From positions 1 through 24,707 of the forward strand of contig JALWHA010000288.1 of the NCBI GenBank assembly GCA_027038695.1: a stretch of 24,707 bases of DNA. Reading direction: 5' to 3'. Shown piece after piece: positions 6,966-15,100 of this stretch (position 1 is its first letter; the number at the start of each line of letters is the position of its first letter). The stretch is from Acidobacteriota bacterium. Lineage in GTDB: Bacteria; Acidobacteriota; Holophagae; Thermotomaculales; Thermotomaculaceae. Under the pieces are notes generated by a model, which saw nothing but the letters and a program-made list of their open reading frames with translations, had not been told where the DNA came from and searched no databases. The position numbers were made by a program, and so were the translations under genes.

Positions 6966-9659
6966 TTAACTCCTATTATCAATTACAAGCCTTATTTTAC
7001 CGGTTTTCGGGTTTCTCTCTAAAGTATTCGGCTTTACAATTTCAACAACCGTATCGTTGATTAAGCCGCCATCATACATAGCCCTCAATTCCTTTGACTT
7101 TTCGTAAATTATCTCTTTTAACTTTTCTTCCTTTTCCTTAATATTTGAAATATCTTCCCCCATTGCCTCAACCTTAACCCTCAACCTGTCTTTTTTGTCA
7201 GAAATCTCCCCTATTATTTGAAAGTGGTTGCTTAACCCGCCTACATTATACACTGACTCGGCAATCACTTCAGGGTGAATATTCCCGCCGCCTATAATTA
7301 AAACATCGTCGCTTCTTCCCAACAACTCCATTACTCTTGTTTTCCTTCCGCACCTGCACTCCCCTTCAATCCACCTGCCTAAATCCCCGACCTCATACCT
7401 TATTGTAGGCATAAGTTTTCTTTGCAAATTAGTTACAATTATCCTTCCTATTTCGTTCGGCTTGCAGGGGTTTCCCTCTTCGTCAATAATCTCAACATAG
7501 TGCAAATCCTCATGGATATGGTGCAAGCCCCCTTCCATGTGCTCGCATTGATAGCCTATCGCTCCGGTGTCGTTTGTGGTATATCCTGTTGAAGCAAACT
7601 TCTTTACCCCTAAAACCTTTGTAAGGTACTTTTTCGCCTCTTTAAACAGGTGCTCTCCGCCTGTAACAACTTTTTCAATCTTTAAATCAATATTGTTGCT
7701 TTCAACATATTCCGCTATTGATAATGCCACCGACGGGATTGTAATAAACCCGTTTGCCTTAAAAAGAACCATGCTGTTGATTATGTCGTCCATACCGTGG
7801 TTTCCTGCAATAGGCAGAATCCTGCACCCGGTGTATTCAAGAGCCATATTGTAAGAAACAAAGGAAGCCCACATATTTCCAGCAAACAATAGGTTTGCCA
7901 CAATGTCCCCCTCGTTAAAAATAGAGAGTTTAAGCCCTTTCCCTAATTTCAAGGCATTGAACCATTGCTCTTCAAAAGTCCTGAACACTGATTTAGGCTT
8001 ACCGGTTGTGCCTCCGCTTGAGAATACATACCCGCTTTTAACTCCGCTTGTCAGCAATCCCTCGCCGTTTGGGGGAAGGTATTTTTTGTAATCGCTTCCC
8101 GTCATTAAGGGGAGTTTGTAAAAATCTTCAAAGGATTTTATTTCAATACCCTTATACCTTTCCCTTAAAAGAGGGGAATGCTTCCTTGCATATTCCACAA
8201 TGTTTTTAACCCTTTTAAACGTCAGTTTGTCTCTTTTTTCCTGAGAAAGGTAATCAAAGTAGTCATCTTCCTCTATGTAAGTGTGAGAGGGAATGAAAAC
8301 ATCCCAATCGCTTTCAAACTTCTCCCTTGCAAGGGATACCCATTTTATAAGTTCGGATAAGCCCTTTGTGCCGTCGTGAGGGGTACCGTGTTTCCTGACA
8401 GCCATTTTCCCGGCGTCAACAAACCTGTCAGCCCCGATTAAACTTAATTCGTCAGCCAATTTTTTGGCGTTTTTATTATCGGTTATAAGGGAAACGGTTT
8501 GAATAAACCTGCCCATAGGCTCAACAATGCCGACTATCTCATCAAGGCTGTCAAGGTATTTCAGAAAGAGAGTCCTGTTGTGGTTTGAAACGGTAAACTC
8601 TTTTGACTCCTGATAAACCACGGTGCTTAAAGAGTTTTTGGAAAAATAGTAGTCCCCTTTTCCAAGCGCCTTGTCAACCTTTGCCATTTCCCTTACCCTT
8701 GTTATTTCAACTGCCTCGTCGTCAAAAAAATCACCCTGCGGTATTTTTTCAGCCCAGTAATCAAAAGCCCTGCCTATCTCGGTTAAAAAGGTTTTTGCAA
8801 GTTCTTTTGTTTCAACATAAACCACATGAGGAGAAGAGCATGCGGACTGCTCCCACATTATCGCATCCCTTGCAATGAGTTTTGCAACATCCTTTACCCC
8901 CCTTTTTTCAGCTTCCTTTTTCTCAACAACTATGAAACTATACTTTGGGCCGTATTCAATTAACTTGCAGTGAAGCCCTTGATTCTTTCTGTAAGAGTAA
9001 ACAGTATCGGAACCGCCGTAAACAACTATTGCGTCGCATTCCCTTTTTAAAATGTTTTCAATATCTTCGCTTCCGCCCTTCCAGTTAACAAGAGCCATTG
9101 CTTTGTGTAAAATCCCGGTGTCGTCAAAGTCTTTCAAACTCTTTGCAAACAAAACGGGAAATATAGGGTCTGCCGTCGCCATTTTCATAATATTCACATT
9201 CTTTGTCAAAATCCCCTGAATAAGGCTGTCAACCCCCCCTACAAACACATTGCCGGCAGAAACATGTGCTATAACCCCGTGAGGTATTGCCTTAATATAC
9301 CCTTTAAAATCTCTATTGTATACCCAATCGTTCAGGTAATTCTTATCCCCTAAATCAGTGTTCAACCTAACGGTTAACCCGCTTCTGCTCATAAGTGAGC
9401 AAAGAGTCTTTATCCCCTCTTCAACCATCTCCCTGCTAAACTTAATCCTGTGAGGCAACTCTTCCAATGCGATTTTTCTGTACTTGTAATCTTTATCGCT
9501 CCATGCCTTTGAACACTTATCAAGAATGTCAATGATTTTATCCACCTTAATTTTTGCAATTTCCCTTTTAATCTTTTTCCCCTCTTCAACTATTTGAGAC
9601 ATATCTTTTGCGGTTAACTTATTAAGATTTCTTAACTCACCGAATATGTAAAATTCCAC
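6966..9659 (-). CDS. LuxC-like acyl-CoA reductase fused to PaaK-like adenylate-forming ligase
   Basis: This 897-aa protein joins two enzymes. Residues about 1-450 match LuxC, the ALDH-related fatty acyl-CoA reductase: IPHGVIAHVSAGNVFVGGVD, the nucleotide-site-like VYGGSD, and the catalytic cysteine in WEQSACSSPHVVY (Cys274). Residues about 480-897 match phenylacetate-CoA ligase (PaaK): P-loop FSSGGTTGKPKS (546-557), GYTTNDTGAIGYQC, the IRYEVGDLGRW hinge region, the CRCGR segment and a C-terminal LERNPKTGKIR containing the conserved late Lys. A plausible reaction is activation of a carboxylic acid and NAD(P)H reduction to an aldehyde in one chain. The GTG at 9659 is chosen because AGGAGG (9665-9670) lies 5 nt upstream; a GTG at 9707 would extend into the luxE-like gene. 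The gene follows luxE by 2 nt. Confidence 0.9.
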   Translation of the reverse strand: MEFYIFGELRNLNKLTAKDMSQIVEEGKKIKREIAKIKVDKIIDILDKCSKAWSDKDYKYRKIALEELPHRIKFSREMVEEGIKTLCSLMSRSGLTVRLNTDLGDKNYLNDWVYNRDFKGYIKAIPHGVIAHVSAGNVFVGGVDSLIQGILTKNVNIMKMATADPIFPVLFAKSLKDFDDTGILHKAMALVNWKGGSEDIENILKRECDAIVVYGGSDTVYSYRKNQGLHCKLIEYGPKYSFIVVEKKEAEKRGVKDVAKLIARDAIMWEQSACSSPHVVYVETKELAKTFLTEIGRAFDYWAEKIPQGDFFDDEAVEITRVREMAKVDKALGKGDYYFSKNSLSTVVYQESKEFTVSNHNRTLFLKYLDSLDEIVGIVEPMGRFIQTVSLITDNKNAKKLADELSLIGADRFVDAGKMAVRKHGTPHDGTKGLSELIKWVSLAREKFESDWDVFIPSHTYIEEDDYFDYLSQEKRDKLTFKRVKNIVEYARKHSPLLRERYKGIEIKSFEDFYKLPLMTGSDYKKYLPPNGEGLLTSGVKSGYVFSSGGTTGKPKSVFRTFEEQWFNALKLGKGLKLSIFNEGDIVANLLFAGNMWASFVSYNMALEYTGCRILPIAGNHGMDDIINSMVLFKANGFITIPSVALSIAEYVESNNIDLKIEKVVTGGEHLFKEAKKYLTKVLGVKKFASTGYTTNDTGAIGYQCEHMEGGLHHIHEDLHYVEIIDEEGNPCKPNEIGRIIVTNLQRKLMPTIRYEVGDLGRWIEGECRCGRKTRVMELLGRSDDVLIIGGGNIHPEVIAESVYNVGGLSNHFQIIGEISDKKDRLRVKVEAMGEDISNIKEKEEKLKEIIYEKSKELRAMYDGGLINDTVVEIVKPNTLERNPKTGKIRLVIDNRS

Positions 9660-9661
9660 AA

Positions 9662-10783
9662 TTACCTCCTGTTTGCCTTTAATAGTTCCGATGCGCTTAT
9701 TGCACACCCTTTGTGCTTTTTCATTCCCGCCCTTCCTTTAAGTTCAAGGTACTGCCCTGTTATCCCGCAGGTGCAATTTGAGTGTAAAACCCCGTAATCT
9801 GTCGCCAAAACAGAAATTGTAGGCTGAGCATAGTTGTAAGGGGTGAGGACATGGATAAGCCCCCTTTCCCCTTCCTTTAAAACCTCAAGGGTACCCGGCT
9901 TCCTTATAAAAACCTTTGAAAATACGGGAATATGGAAACGGTGGTTTTTGCAGGTCATATAGGGAACGCCGTGCTCCACAAAGCCGTATATGTCTACAAT
10001 CCTTGAGCCGTCAATTCCGAGGTGTTTTTTTGTAAGTTCGGCAAATTGCTCAAAGGGGATTGACCTGTTTTGAGCGGTTTTCCAGCCTCCTCCGATTATA
10101 ATCAAACTTTGTTCCCCGAAATCCAGTTTAAGGCTGAGCCTTTCCATTTCAAGCAATGTTTCGTATATAAATGCGGGAAAGCCTATTACCCTTAAAGGAA
10201 AACTCTCTTCCGAAAAATCCTTTAATTTTTCAATCACTTTATCTGAAAAGAATTTCGGCATCCCGTTTTCGTCGGCGTCTATGGCAAAAAACTTTTCATT
10301 TTGAGGCGCAAATCCCGAGTACATTATATGCGCATATGCGGCGCCCTTCCCTTCGGAAACTTCTGGGGAATATGAAAACATAAGGTAATTTACCTTTTTG
10401 TCCGAGATATAGCCGTAACTTGCCATAATCTTTTCACGCATTAAACCCTGCCTCTCCTTTGACTTTGCGTCCCATGAGATATGGCTTTTCTGCCCGCTTG
10501 TCCCGCTTGAGGTAAGGGTTGAAACAACCTGAGATCTATCTATGGATAAAAAGTCATACCACTTAAATGCATCAACAATTATGTGAGGGATTTTATACAA
10601 CTCGTCAACCCCGCCTACGCTGTTAAAGTCAAAGTTTTCCATATCGCATATCTTTCTGTAAATATCGTTGTTTTCATAGTGAAAGAAAAATGCCTCTTTC
10701 ATTGCGTTAAAAAAGATGTCGTTGCACTCTCTGTCATTGCAAAAAGCGTTTTCAATTTCAAAAAGTTTGTCTATCCATTTCAT
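9662..10783 (-). CDS. luxE: LuxE-family acyl-protein synthetase
   Basis: This 373-aa protein belongs to the LuxE family (acyl-protein synthetase), which activates a fatty acid with ATP and passes the acyl group to a LuxE cysteine and then to the LuxC reductase. Visible features: the adenylate-forming P-loop LTSSGTSGQKS (90-100), VIGFPAFIYETL, LIIIGGGWK, VDIYGFVEHGVPYMTC, and KGCAISASELL at the C-terminus, where Cys360 sits where LuxE enzymes have their acyl-accepting cysteine. The length matches bacterial LuxE (about 370-380 aa). The downstream gene encodes a LuxC domain, its expected partner. No luciferase (luxAB) genes are nearby, so the product aldehyde is probably not used for light. The start ATG lies 3 nt after the upstream gene. 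Confidence 0.92.
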   Translation of the reverse strand: MKWIDKLFEIENAFCNDRECNDIFFNAMKEAFFFHYENNDIYRKICDMENFDFNSVGGVDELYKIPHIIVDAFKWYDFLSIDRSQVVSTLTSSGTSGQKSHISWDAKSKERQGLMREKIMASYGYISDKKVNYLMFSYSPEVSEGKGAAYAHIMYSGFAPQNEKFFAIDADENGMPKFFSDKVIEKLKDFSEESFPLRVIGFPAFIYETLLEMERLSLKLDFGEQSLIIIGGGWKTAQNRSIPFEQFAELTKKHLGIDGSRIVDIYGFVEHGVPYMTCKNHRFHIPVFSKVFIRKPGTLEVLKEGERGLIHVLTPYNYAQPTISVLATDYGVLHSNCTCGITGQYLELKGRAGMKKHKGCAISASELLKANRR

Positions 10784-10786
10784 AAT

Positions 10787-11875
10787 TTAATTCCCCACTC
10801 TTTTATCAATAAGCCTTTTTATCTTGCCTGTTACGGGGTTTCTCGGCAGTTCCCCCAATTTTATAAATTCCACTTTAAAAACCTCAATAAAGTCAATATC
10901 AACACCCTCTTTAAATAAAGGAATTTCCTTAAACAGGTTTTCCTTGATCTCGTTTTTGTATTTTTTGCTTGCTTCAATATTTGAAGATTCAATTCTCAGG
11001 ATAAAACTCGTCTTTCCGTTTTCAAGGTTATCTATTTCAACCTGATAATTGGCGCTTATTCCGTCTTTTGAGACAAAATCGGAAAAACACTTTTCAATCT
11101 GGTTCATTCCCACATAACTTCCACCGAATTTAAAATCCTCTCCGGACCTTCCCTTTAAAACCAGAACGGGGTTTTTATCCCCGCACCTGCACTTTTTCTT
11201 TTTGTAATAACCTAAATCCCCTAACCTATACCTGATTATAGGTATTGATGTCCTTTTTAAATTTGTTACCACAATCTCCCCTAACTCTCCCTCTTTACAC
11301 GGCCTGTTTTCGTCAAAATTGTAAATTTCAATAAATTGGAAGTCTGTGGGAACATGATATTCAATAGGCCCGCAATGGTTGCACTGATAACCCATAAGCC
11401 CGCAATCCGCACTTGTGTAGCCCGCCGCCTTTATTTCGGCATCAGGAAATGCTTTTTTTACAACTTTTGAGGCGTTTTCACTTAAGTGCTCCCCCGCAAA
11501 CTGTATAAGCCTGACTTCGGGATACTTCTTTCCCTTTTTTAAAAGTTCATCCGCAAAGTAAATCAACAGGGACGGAACGCTTAAAATTACCGTCGGCTTG
11601 AATAAATCAAAGAAGTAGATAAGTTTTTCTATATCGGTAATTGCAGAAACGGGAAGGTGAACGGCGCCTATTTTTTTAATAATTTCATGCCCCCCTAAAA
11701 AAGAAGGCCAGAAATACCCTGCTACAAACAGATTGGCGACTATATCTTTCTTATTAACCCCTAAATTTTTTAAAGCATTTGCCTGAACTTCCGAAAAAAC
11801 ATCCCATTCCCGGTGAGTAACAGGCACAAAACGAGCAATCCCGCTTGTCCCCCCGGTGGAGAGAGAATATGACAA
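10787..11875 (-). pseudogene. PaaK-like adenylate-forming enzyme, C-terminal fragment of a frameshifted gene
   Basis: This frame holds most of a PaaK-like enzyme: P-loop SLSTGGTSGIARFVPVTH, NLFVAGYFWPSFLGG, GYTSADCGLMGYQCNHCG, the IRYRLGDLGYY region, the CRCGDKNPVL segment and a C-terminal ELPRNPVTGKIKRLIDKRV. Its N-terminal 75 or so residues are in another frame (11754-12098). The two frames join near 11868-11888: removing one A from the A4 run at 11878-11881 (minus strand) gives a continuous CELETLSYSLSTGGTSG. Apart from this single shift the sequence is intact. That points to a recent mutation, a homopolymer sequencing error or, less likely, a programmed shift. The intact protein would be about 436 aa, normal for PaaK-like enzymes. 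The apparent TTG start at 11875 has no ribosome binding site. Confidence 0.8.
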
Positions 11876-12098
11876 GGTTTTCCAATTCGCAGGTAAGCAT
11901 ATCTGTTGAATGAGGAAATGACCTGTTGTAAATATCCTCTCTTGTTAAAAACGGTAAATTTAGCCAATCATTGTAATCGTTTATCTCTTCAACACCTGTA
12001 AACCTCTCCGAGTAAAACGGCGATTTCTTTTTGGCAATTCGGAAAATCTCTTTTAAAACCTCAAACTGTTTTTCAAAATCAAAGTAATTGAAATACAT
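11754..12098 (-). pseudogene. PaaK-like adenylate-forming enzyme, N-terminal fragment of the same frameshifted gene
   Basis: The 114-aa open frame starts with a good ATG at 12098, 2 nt after the preceding gene. Its first 75 or so residues (ending ...DMLTCELENL) align with the N-terminal helical part of PaaK enzymes: IAKKKSPFYSERF and WLNLPFLTREDIYN, comparable to HSPLLRERY and FYKLPLMTGSDYKK in the LuxC-PaaK fusion. After about residue 75 it reads HRGDKRDCSFCACYSP, unrelated to the family and antisense-like in character, while the true continuation lies in the frame of 10787-11875. If the shift is real, the enzyme is lost; if it is an assembly error, one gene spans 10787-12098. Confidence 0.75.
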
Positions 12099-12100
12099 AT

Positions 12101-13450
12101 TTACCCCTTTATAAATTTGTGCTTTTTTACCGAAGGCTTTTCACTAATAGGCTTAACATTTACATTGATTAACTCTATTTTTGAAGATTTCACCAAATTG
12201 TCGTACTTTGCGTTAAACTCCCTTGAATAGGATTTCAGAAACCCTATAATCTTATCTTTGTATTCTTTTTCCTTTGATTTATCCCCGTCAAAAGTGTATA
12301 CGGTAAAGTTAAAAATTGTTATTCCTTCTATTTGCTTTTCCTCAATTTCAAACAATCCGCTGTATTTAAAACTCCCGTCAAGGGAATTCAAAAAGTTATT
12401 TATCCCCGGTATTTTAAGGTTTGTCCCGTAAAAAACCACACTGTCCGAAACCCTTCCGAACACATAAAGCATTGTTTCAGGCAATTTATTGAACAATCCT
12501 TCAGGGATTTTCCCTTTAAGTTTTCCCTTTTCAAGCAACCCTCCCGAATCCTTCGTGTCATACCTTACAAGGGGGATAAGCTGGTCTTTGGTAACCACAA
12601 TGTTTCCGTCAATAATCTCTATATAAGCATCACTGCTTTTTTCAAGAATCATCGGAACATCGTCCGTTTTAAAAACCTCTTTGCACAATGCGGGATTTCT
12701 CATAAAAAACTTTCTTAACCTGATTGTGTTTTTAGACTCCATTCCCAGATCCCCGGTATCGGCAGAACCGTAACCTGTCCAGAGAGCCGCTTCCTCGTCT
12801 TCCCTGTGGCCGAATTTTTTTGCAAAGGATTCCCTGTAATTTTCCGTAAAATACTCTCCCACAACAGGGAAGTAAACATAGCCGTCAAGCAACTTTTTAT
12901 CGTCTTTTAAAAGGGAATAGATTATGGGAATATTGGATACATTTGTAATCCACAAAACCCGGTCGTATATATTTTTGTACTCTTTAACTATCTGCGCTCC
13001 CTCTTCTAAATCCAGCCCCGGGAAACATACCGTTAGGGGATAATCGGTTTTCCCCGCCAATTGCCTCATTGTGCACGCCAACTGCATTCCCGCAATCCAT
13101 GTCCCGAAGGCGAGGGATACCACAATAAGCATTTTCTTCTTGTCTATGCTATAAAGGTTTTTTAAACTCTCCTCAACCGCATTTAAATATAAATCTTCGT
13201 TAACCGCCTCTTTTAGCCAGAAGACCGTTCCCTTCTTTGAAAATCCGCTTGACGCGCCGATTAAAAAACACTTTCCAATTTCGCCTTCCCTGACTGTTTC
13301 TTCAGTGGCGTACTTCAACAAGTAATTTTCTTTTGTCATTACGGGAATATCTTCCCAGTTATTTACATCGGTTATACCGTTTTCAGTGAGAAATTTTTGA
13401 TACGCGGAAACATGTTTTTTTACATCTTTAAAAAAAGAAAATCTATCCAT
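12101..13450 (-). CDS. divergent PaaK/LuxE-like adenylate-forming protein
   Basis: This 449-aa protein is related to the PaaK-type enzymes around it. Near the N-terminus, WEDIPVMTKENYLLKY (32-47) corresponds to the PaaK LP-x-T-x-x-D segment. The P-loop equivalent GASSGFSKKGT (65-75) keeps the S-S-G-x-x-x-K-G pattern but lacks the usual T-[ST]-G. ALWTGYGSADTGDLG corresponds to the adenylate-binding Y-G-[ST]-x-E/D motif, and LIPLVRYDTKDSGGL to the hinge Asp region. The CxCG segment is missing. Substrate specificity cannot be inferred, and reduced or altered activity is possible. The ATG at 13450 overlaps the stop of the upstream gene by one base (TAATG) and has GGGAGG at 13455-13460, inside the end of the MFS fragment. 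Confidence 0.75.
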   Translation of the reverse strand: MDRFSFFKDVKKHVSAYQKFLTENGITDVNNWEDIPVMTKENYLLKYATEETVREGEIGKCFLIGASSGFSKKGTVFWLKEAVNEDLYLNAVEESLKNLYSIDKKKMLIVVSLAFGTWIAGMQLACTMRQLAGKTDYPLTVCFPGLDLEEGAQIVKEYKNIYDRVLWITNVSNIPIIYSLLKDDKKLLDGYVYFPVVGEYFTENYRESFAKKFGHREDEEAALWTGYGSADTGDLGMESKNTIRLRKFFMRNPALCKEVFKTDDVPMILEKSSDAYIEIIDGNIVVTKDQLIPLVRYDTKDSGGLLEKGKLKGKIPEGLFNKLPETMLYVFGRVSDSVVFYGTNLKIPGINNFLNSLDGSFKYSGLFEIEEKQIEGITIFNFTVYTFDGDKSKEKEYKDKIIGFLKSYSREFNAKYDNLVKSSKIELINVNVKPISEKPSVKKHKFIKG

Positions 13451-13992
13451 TACGCCTCCCTAAACGCCTTTATCCCGTTTATACAAAAGCCGTTTACCCT
13501 GACGAGGTTTTCTTTGCTTACAATTTGAGGGATTATTGCCATTGATGCAGGCATAAAGTAGGCGTATGAAACAGACATTATCGCCGTGAAAAACATAAGG
13601 CCAAACAGATTCATTTTTCCATAATATGAAAGAAATGCAAGTATTATTGTGCAAATTGCCTGAATAATGTCGCTTAATACCATTATCTTTATACGGTTTT
13701 TTCTGTCAGCAAGCGAACCTGCAAAGGGAGAAACTAAAATGGCGGGTAAACTGAATGAAATCATTACAAGTGCGACAATTAGCGCAGATTTGCTCCATTG
13801 GTAAGATATCCATAAAATAGTTAAGGAGTGAATACCGTCACCTATTCTGGAAACAAACCTTGATAAAAAGAAACTGATAAATTCGTGGCTTCTTAAACTA
13901 TCTTTTTCATTTAGAATTAGTGCTTTCCTCCTTAATTTAATTATATGGCTTACAAATAAAAAAATAAAAGAAAAAATTGCAAATAATTTCAT
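13450..13992 (-). pseudogene. truncated MFS transporter (N-terminal part only)
   Basis: The open frame encodes 180 aa. From about residue 35 it matches the first part of MFS exporters of the MFS_3/EntS-like group: FISFFLSRFVSRIGDGIHSLTILW, the loop 2-3 motif GSLADRKNRIKIM, and FMPASMAIIPQIVSKENLVRVNG. It stops after roughly five helices of an expected twelve, with a stop codon fused to the next start (TAATG). A perfect AGGAGG at 13927-13932 has no start codon at the usual distance. An ATG at 13910 is off-frame by one base in an A5 run, so the original start may be damaged; the ATG at 13992 adds an unusual extra hydrophobic segment. It is probably a remnant, possibly kept because it carries the ribosome binding site of the next gene. 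A short functional membrane protein is less likely. Confidence 0.65.
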
Positions 13993-14031
13993 AAAGTTAC
14001 CTTAATTTTTTTGCTATAACTTTTTTTAATT

Positions 14032-14048
14032 TTTTATCTCTGATAAAA
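14032..14048. promoter_or_regulatory. perfect 7-bp inverted repeat between divergent genes
   Basis: TTTTATC-TCT-GATAAAA lies in the 126-nt AT-rich gap between the minus-strand operon and hemB. It could be an operator serving either direction. With such AT-rich arms, chance is a real alternative. Confidence 0.3.
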
Positions 14049-14118
14049 GAAACATTAAAAATATTAAAAATAATTTTTTTAAGATAAAATACTGATAGAA
14101 GGCTATAGGGAGGTTAAT

Positions 14119-15099
14119 ATGAGGTTTCCACAATTTAGAGCAAGAAGGATTAGAAAAAACTCTTTAATAAGGGATATGGTGAGAGAAACAAAACTCTCAA
14201 TTGACGATTTCATATATCCATTATTTGTAATTGAGGGAGAGAATATCAAAAACAAGGTTTCCTCAATGGAAGGTGTTTATCAATACTCGTTAGATAGATT
14301 GGAAGAAGAGGTAAACGAGATTGTGGAATTAGGGATAAAATCGGTAATACTCTTCGGGATTCCAGAGCATAAAGACGAGTACGGAAGCGAGGCTTATTCA
14401 GACGAGGGAATAATCCAGAAAGCAATAAGAAAGATAAAAGAGTTAACCGATAAACTCTATGTAATAACCGATGTTTGCATGTGCGAATATACCTCACACG
14501 GACACTGCGGTATTATTGAAAATAACGATGTGGACAACGACAAAACCCTTGATTTGCTTGCAAGGGAAGCGGTTTCCCACGCAAAAGCGGGTGCGGATAT
14601 GGTTGCCCCTTCAGATATGATGGACGGAAGGGTGCAGAGGATAAGGCATGATTTAGACGAAAAGGGTTTTTCACACATCCCTATTATGGCTTACTCAGCA
14701 AAGTTTTCATCCGCTTTTTACGGCCCTTTCAGGGATGCGGCAGAGTCTGCCCCACAATTTGGAGACAGGAAATCCTATCAAATGGACCCTGCAAACAGAA
14801 GGGAAGCATTAAAAGAGGTTATGCTTGATATTGAGGAAAACGCCGACATAGTTATGGTTAAGCCTGCACTCTCATACCTTGACATAATATCCGATGTTAA
14901 ACAGAATGTCCTTGTTCCCGTGTGTGCATACAATGTTAGCGGGGAATACTCAATGGTTAAAGCGGCGGCAAAGATGGGGTGGATTGACCACGACAAGGTT
15001 ATGATGGAAATTTTAACATCTATTAAGAGAGCAGGAGCCGATTTGATTATCACCTACTTTGCAAAGGATGCAGCAAGGATTTTAAGAGAAGAATGCTAA
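14119..15099 (+). CDS. hemB: delta-aminolevulinic acid dehydratase (porphobilinogen synthase)
   Basis: HemB condenses two 5-aminolevulinate molecules into porphobilinogen, the second common step of tetrapyrrole synthesis. The 326-aa protein has the usual family length. The active-site Schiff-base lysines are Lys195 (AYSAKFSSAFYGPFR) and Lys248 (VMVKPALSYLD). The segment DVCMCEYTSHGHCG holds Cys120, Cys122 and Cys130, marking a zinc-dependent active site rather than the Mg-only type. The ATG at 14119 has GGGAGG (14108-14113) 5 nt upstream, and a TAAAAT (14085-14090) could be its -10 box. The gene is monocistronic and ends 1 nt from the convergent mtaB gene, with no terminator hairpin between them. 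Confidence 0.97.
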   Translation: MRFPQFRARRIRKNSLIRDMVRETKLSIDDFIYPLFVIEGENIKNKVSSMEGVYQYSLDRLEEEVNEIVELGIKSVILFGIPEHKDEYGSEAYSDEGIIQKAIRKIKELTDKLYVITDVCMCEYTSHGHCGIIENNDVDNDKTLDLLAREAVSHAKAGADMVAPSDMMDGRVQRIRHDLDEKGFSHIPIMAYSAKFSSAFYGPFRDAAESAPQFGDRKSYQMDPANRREALKEVMLDIEENADIVMVKPALSYLDIISDVKQNVLVPVCAYNVSGEYSMVKAAAKMGWIDHDKVMMEILTSIKRAGADLIITYFAKDAARILREEC

Positions 15100-15100
15100 T

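Noticed and set aside
7567..8878. Several plus-strand open frames of 60-95 aa opposite the LuxC-PaaK gene
   Set aside because: They are antisense shadows of a well-supported coding frame, with no ribosome binding sites or recognisable domains.
9660..9707. Longer N-terminus of the LuxC-PaaK protein from a GTG at 9707
   Set aside because: The extra codons cover the end of luxE and the AGGAGG that serves the GTG at 9659.
9662..13450. Bioluminescence (lux) operon
   Set aside because: LuxC and LuxE homologues are present, but there is no luxA/luxB luciferase or luxD in the window, and the PaaK-like genes are not part of lux operons.
13460..13654. Alternative minus-strand frame of 64 aa inside the MFS fragment
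   Set aside because: The MFS frame matches a known family here; the other frame has no recognisable motif.
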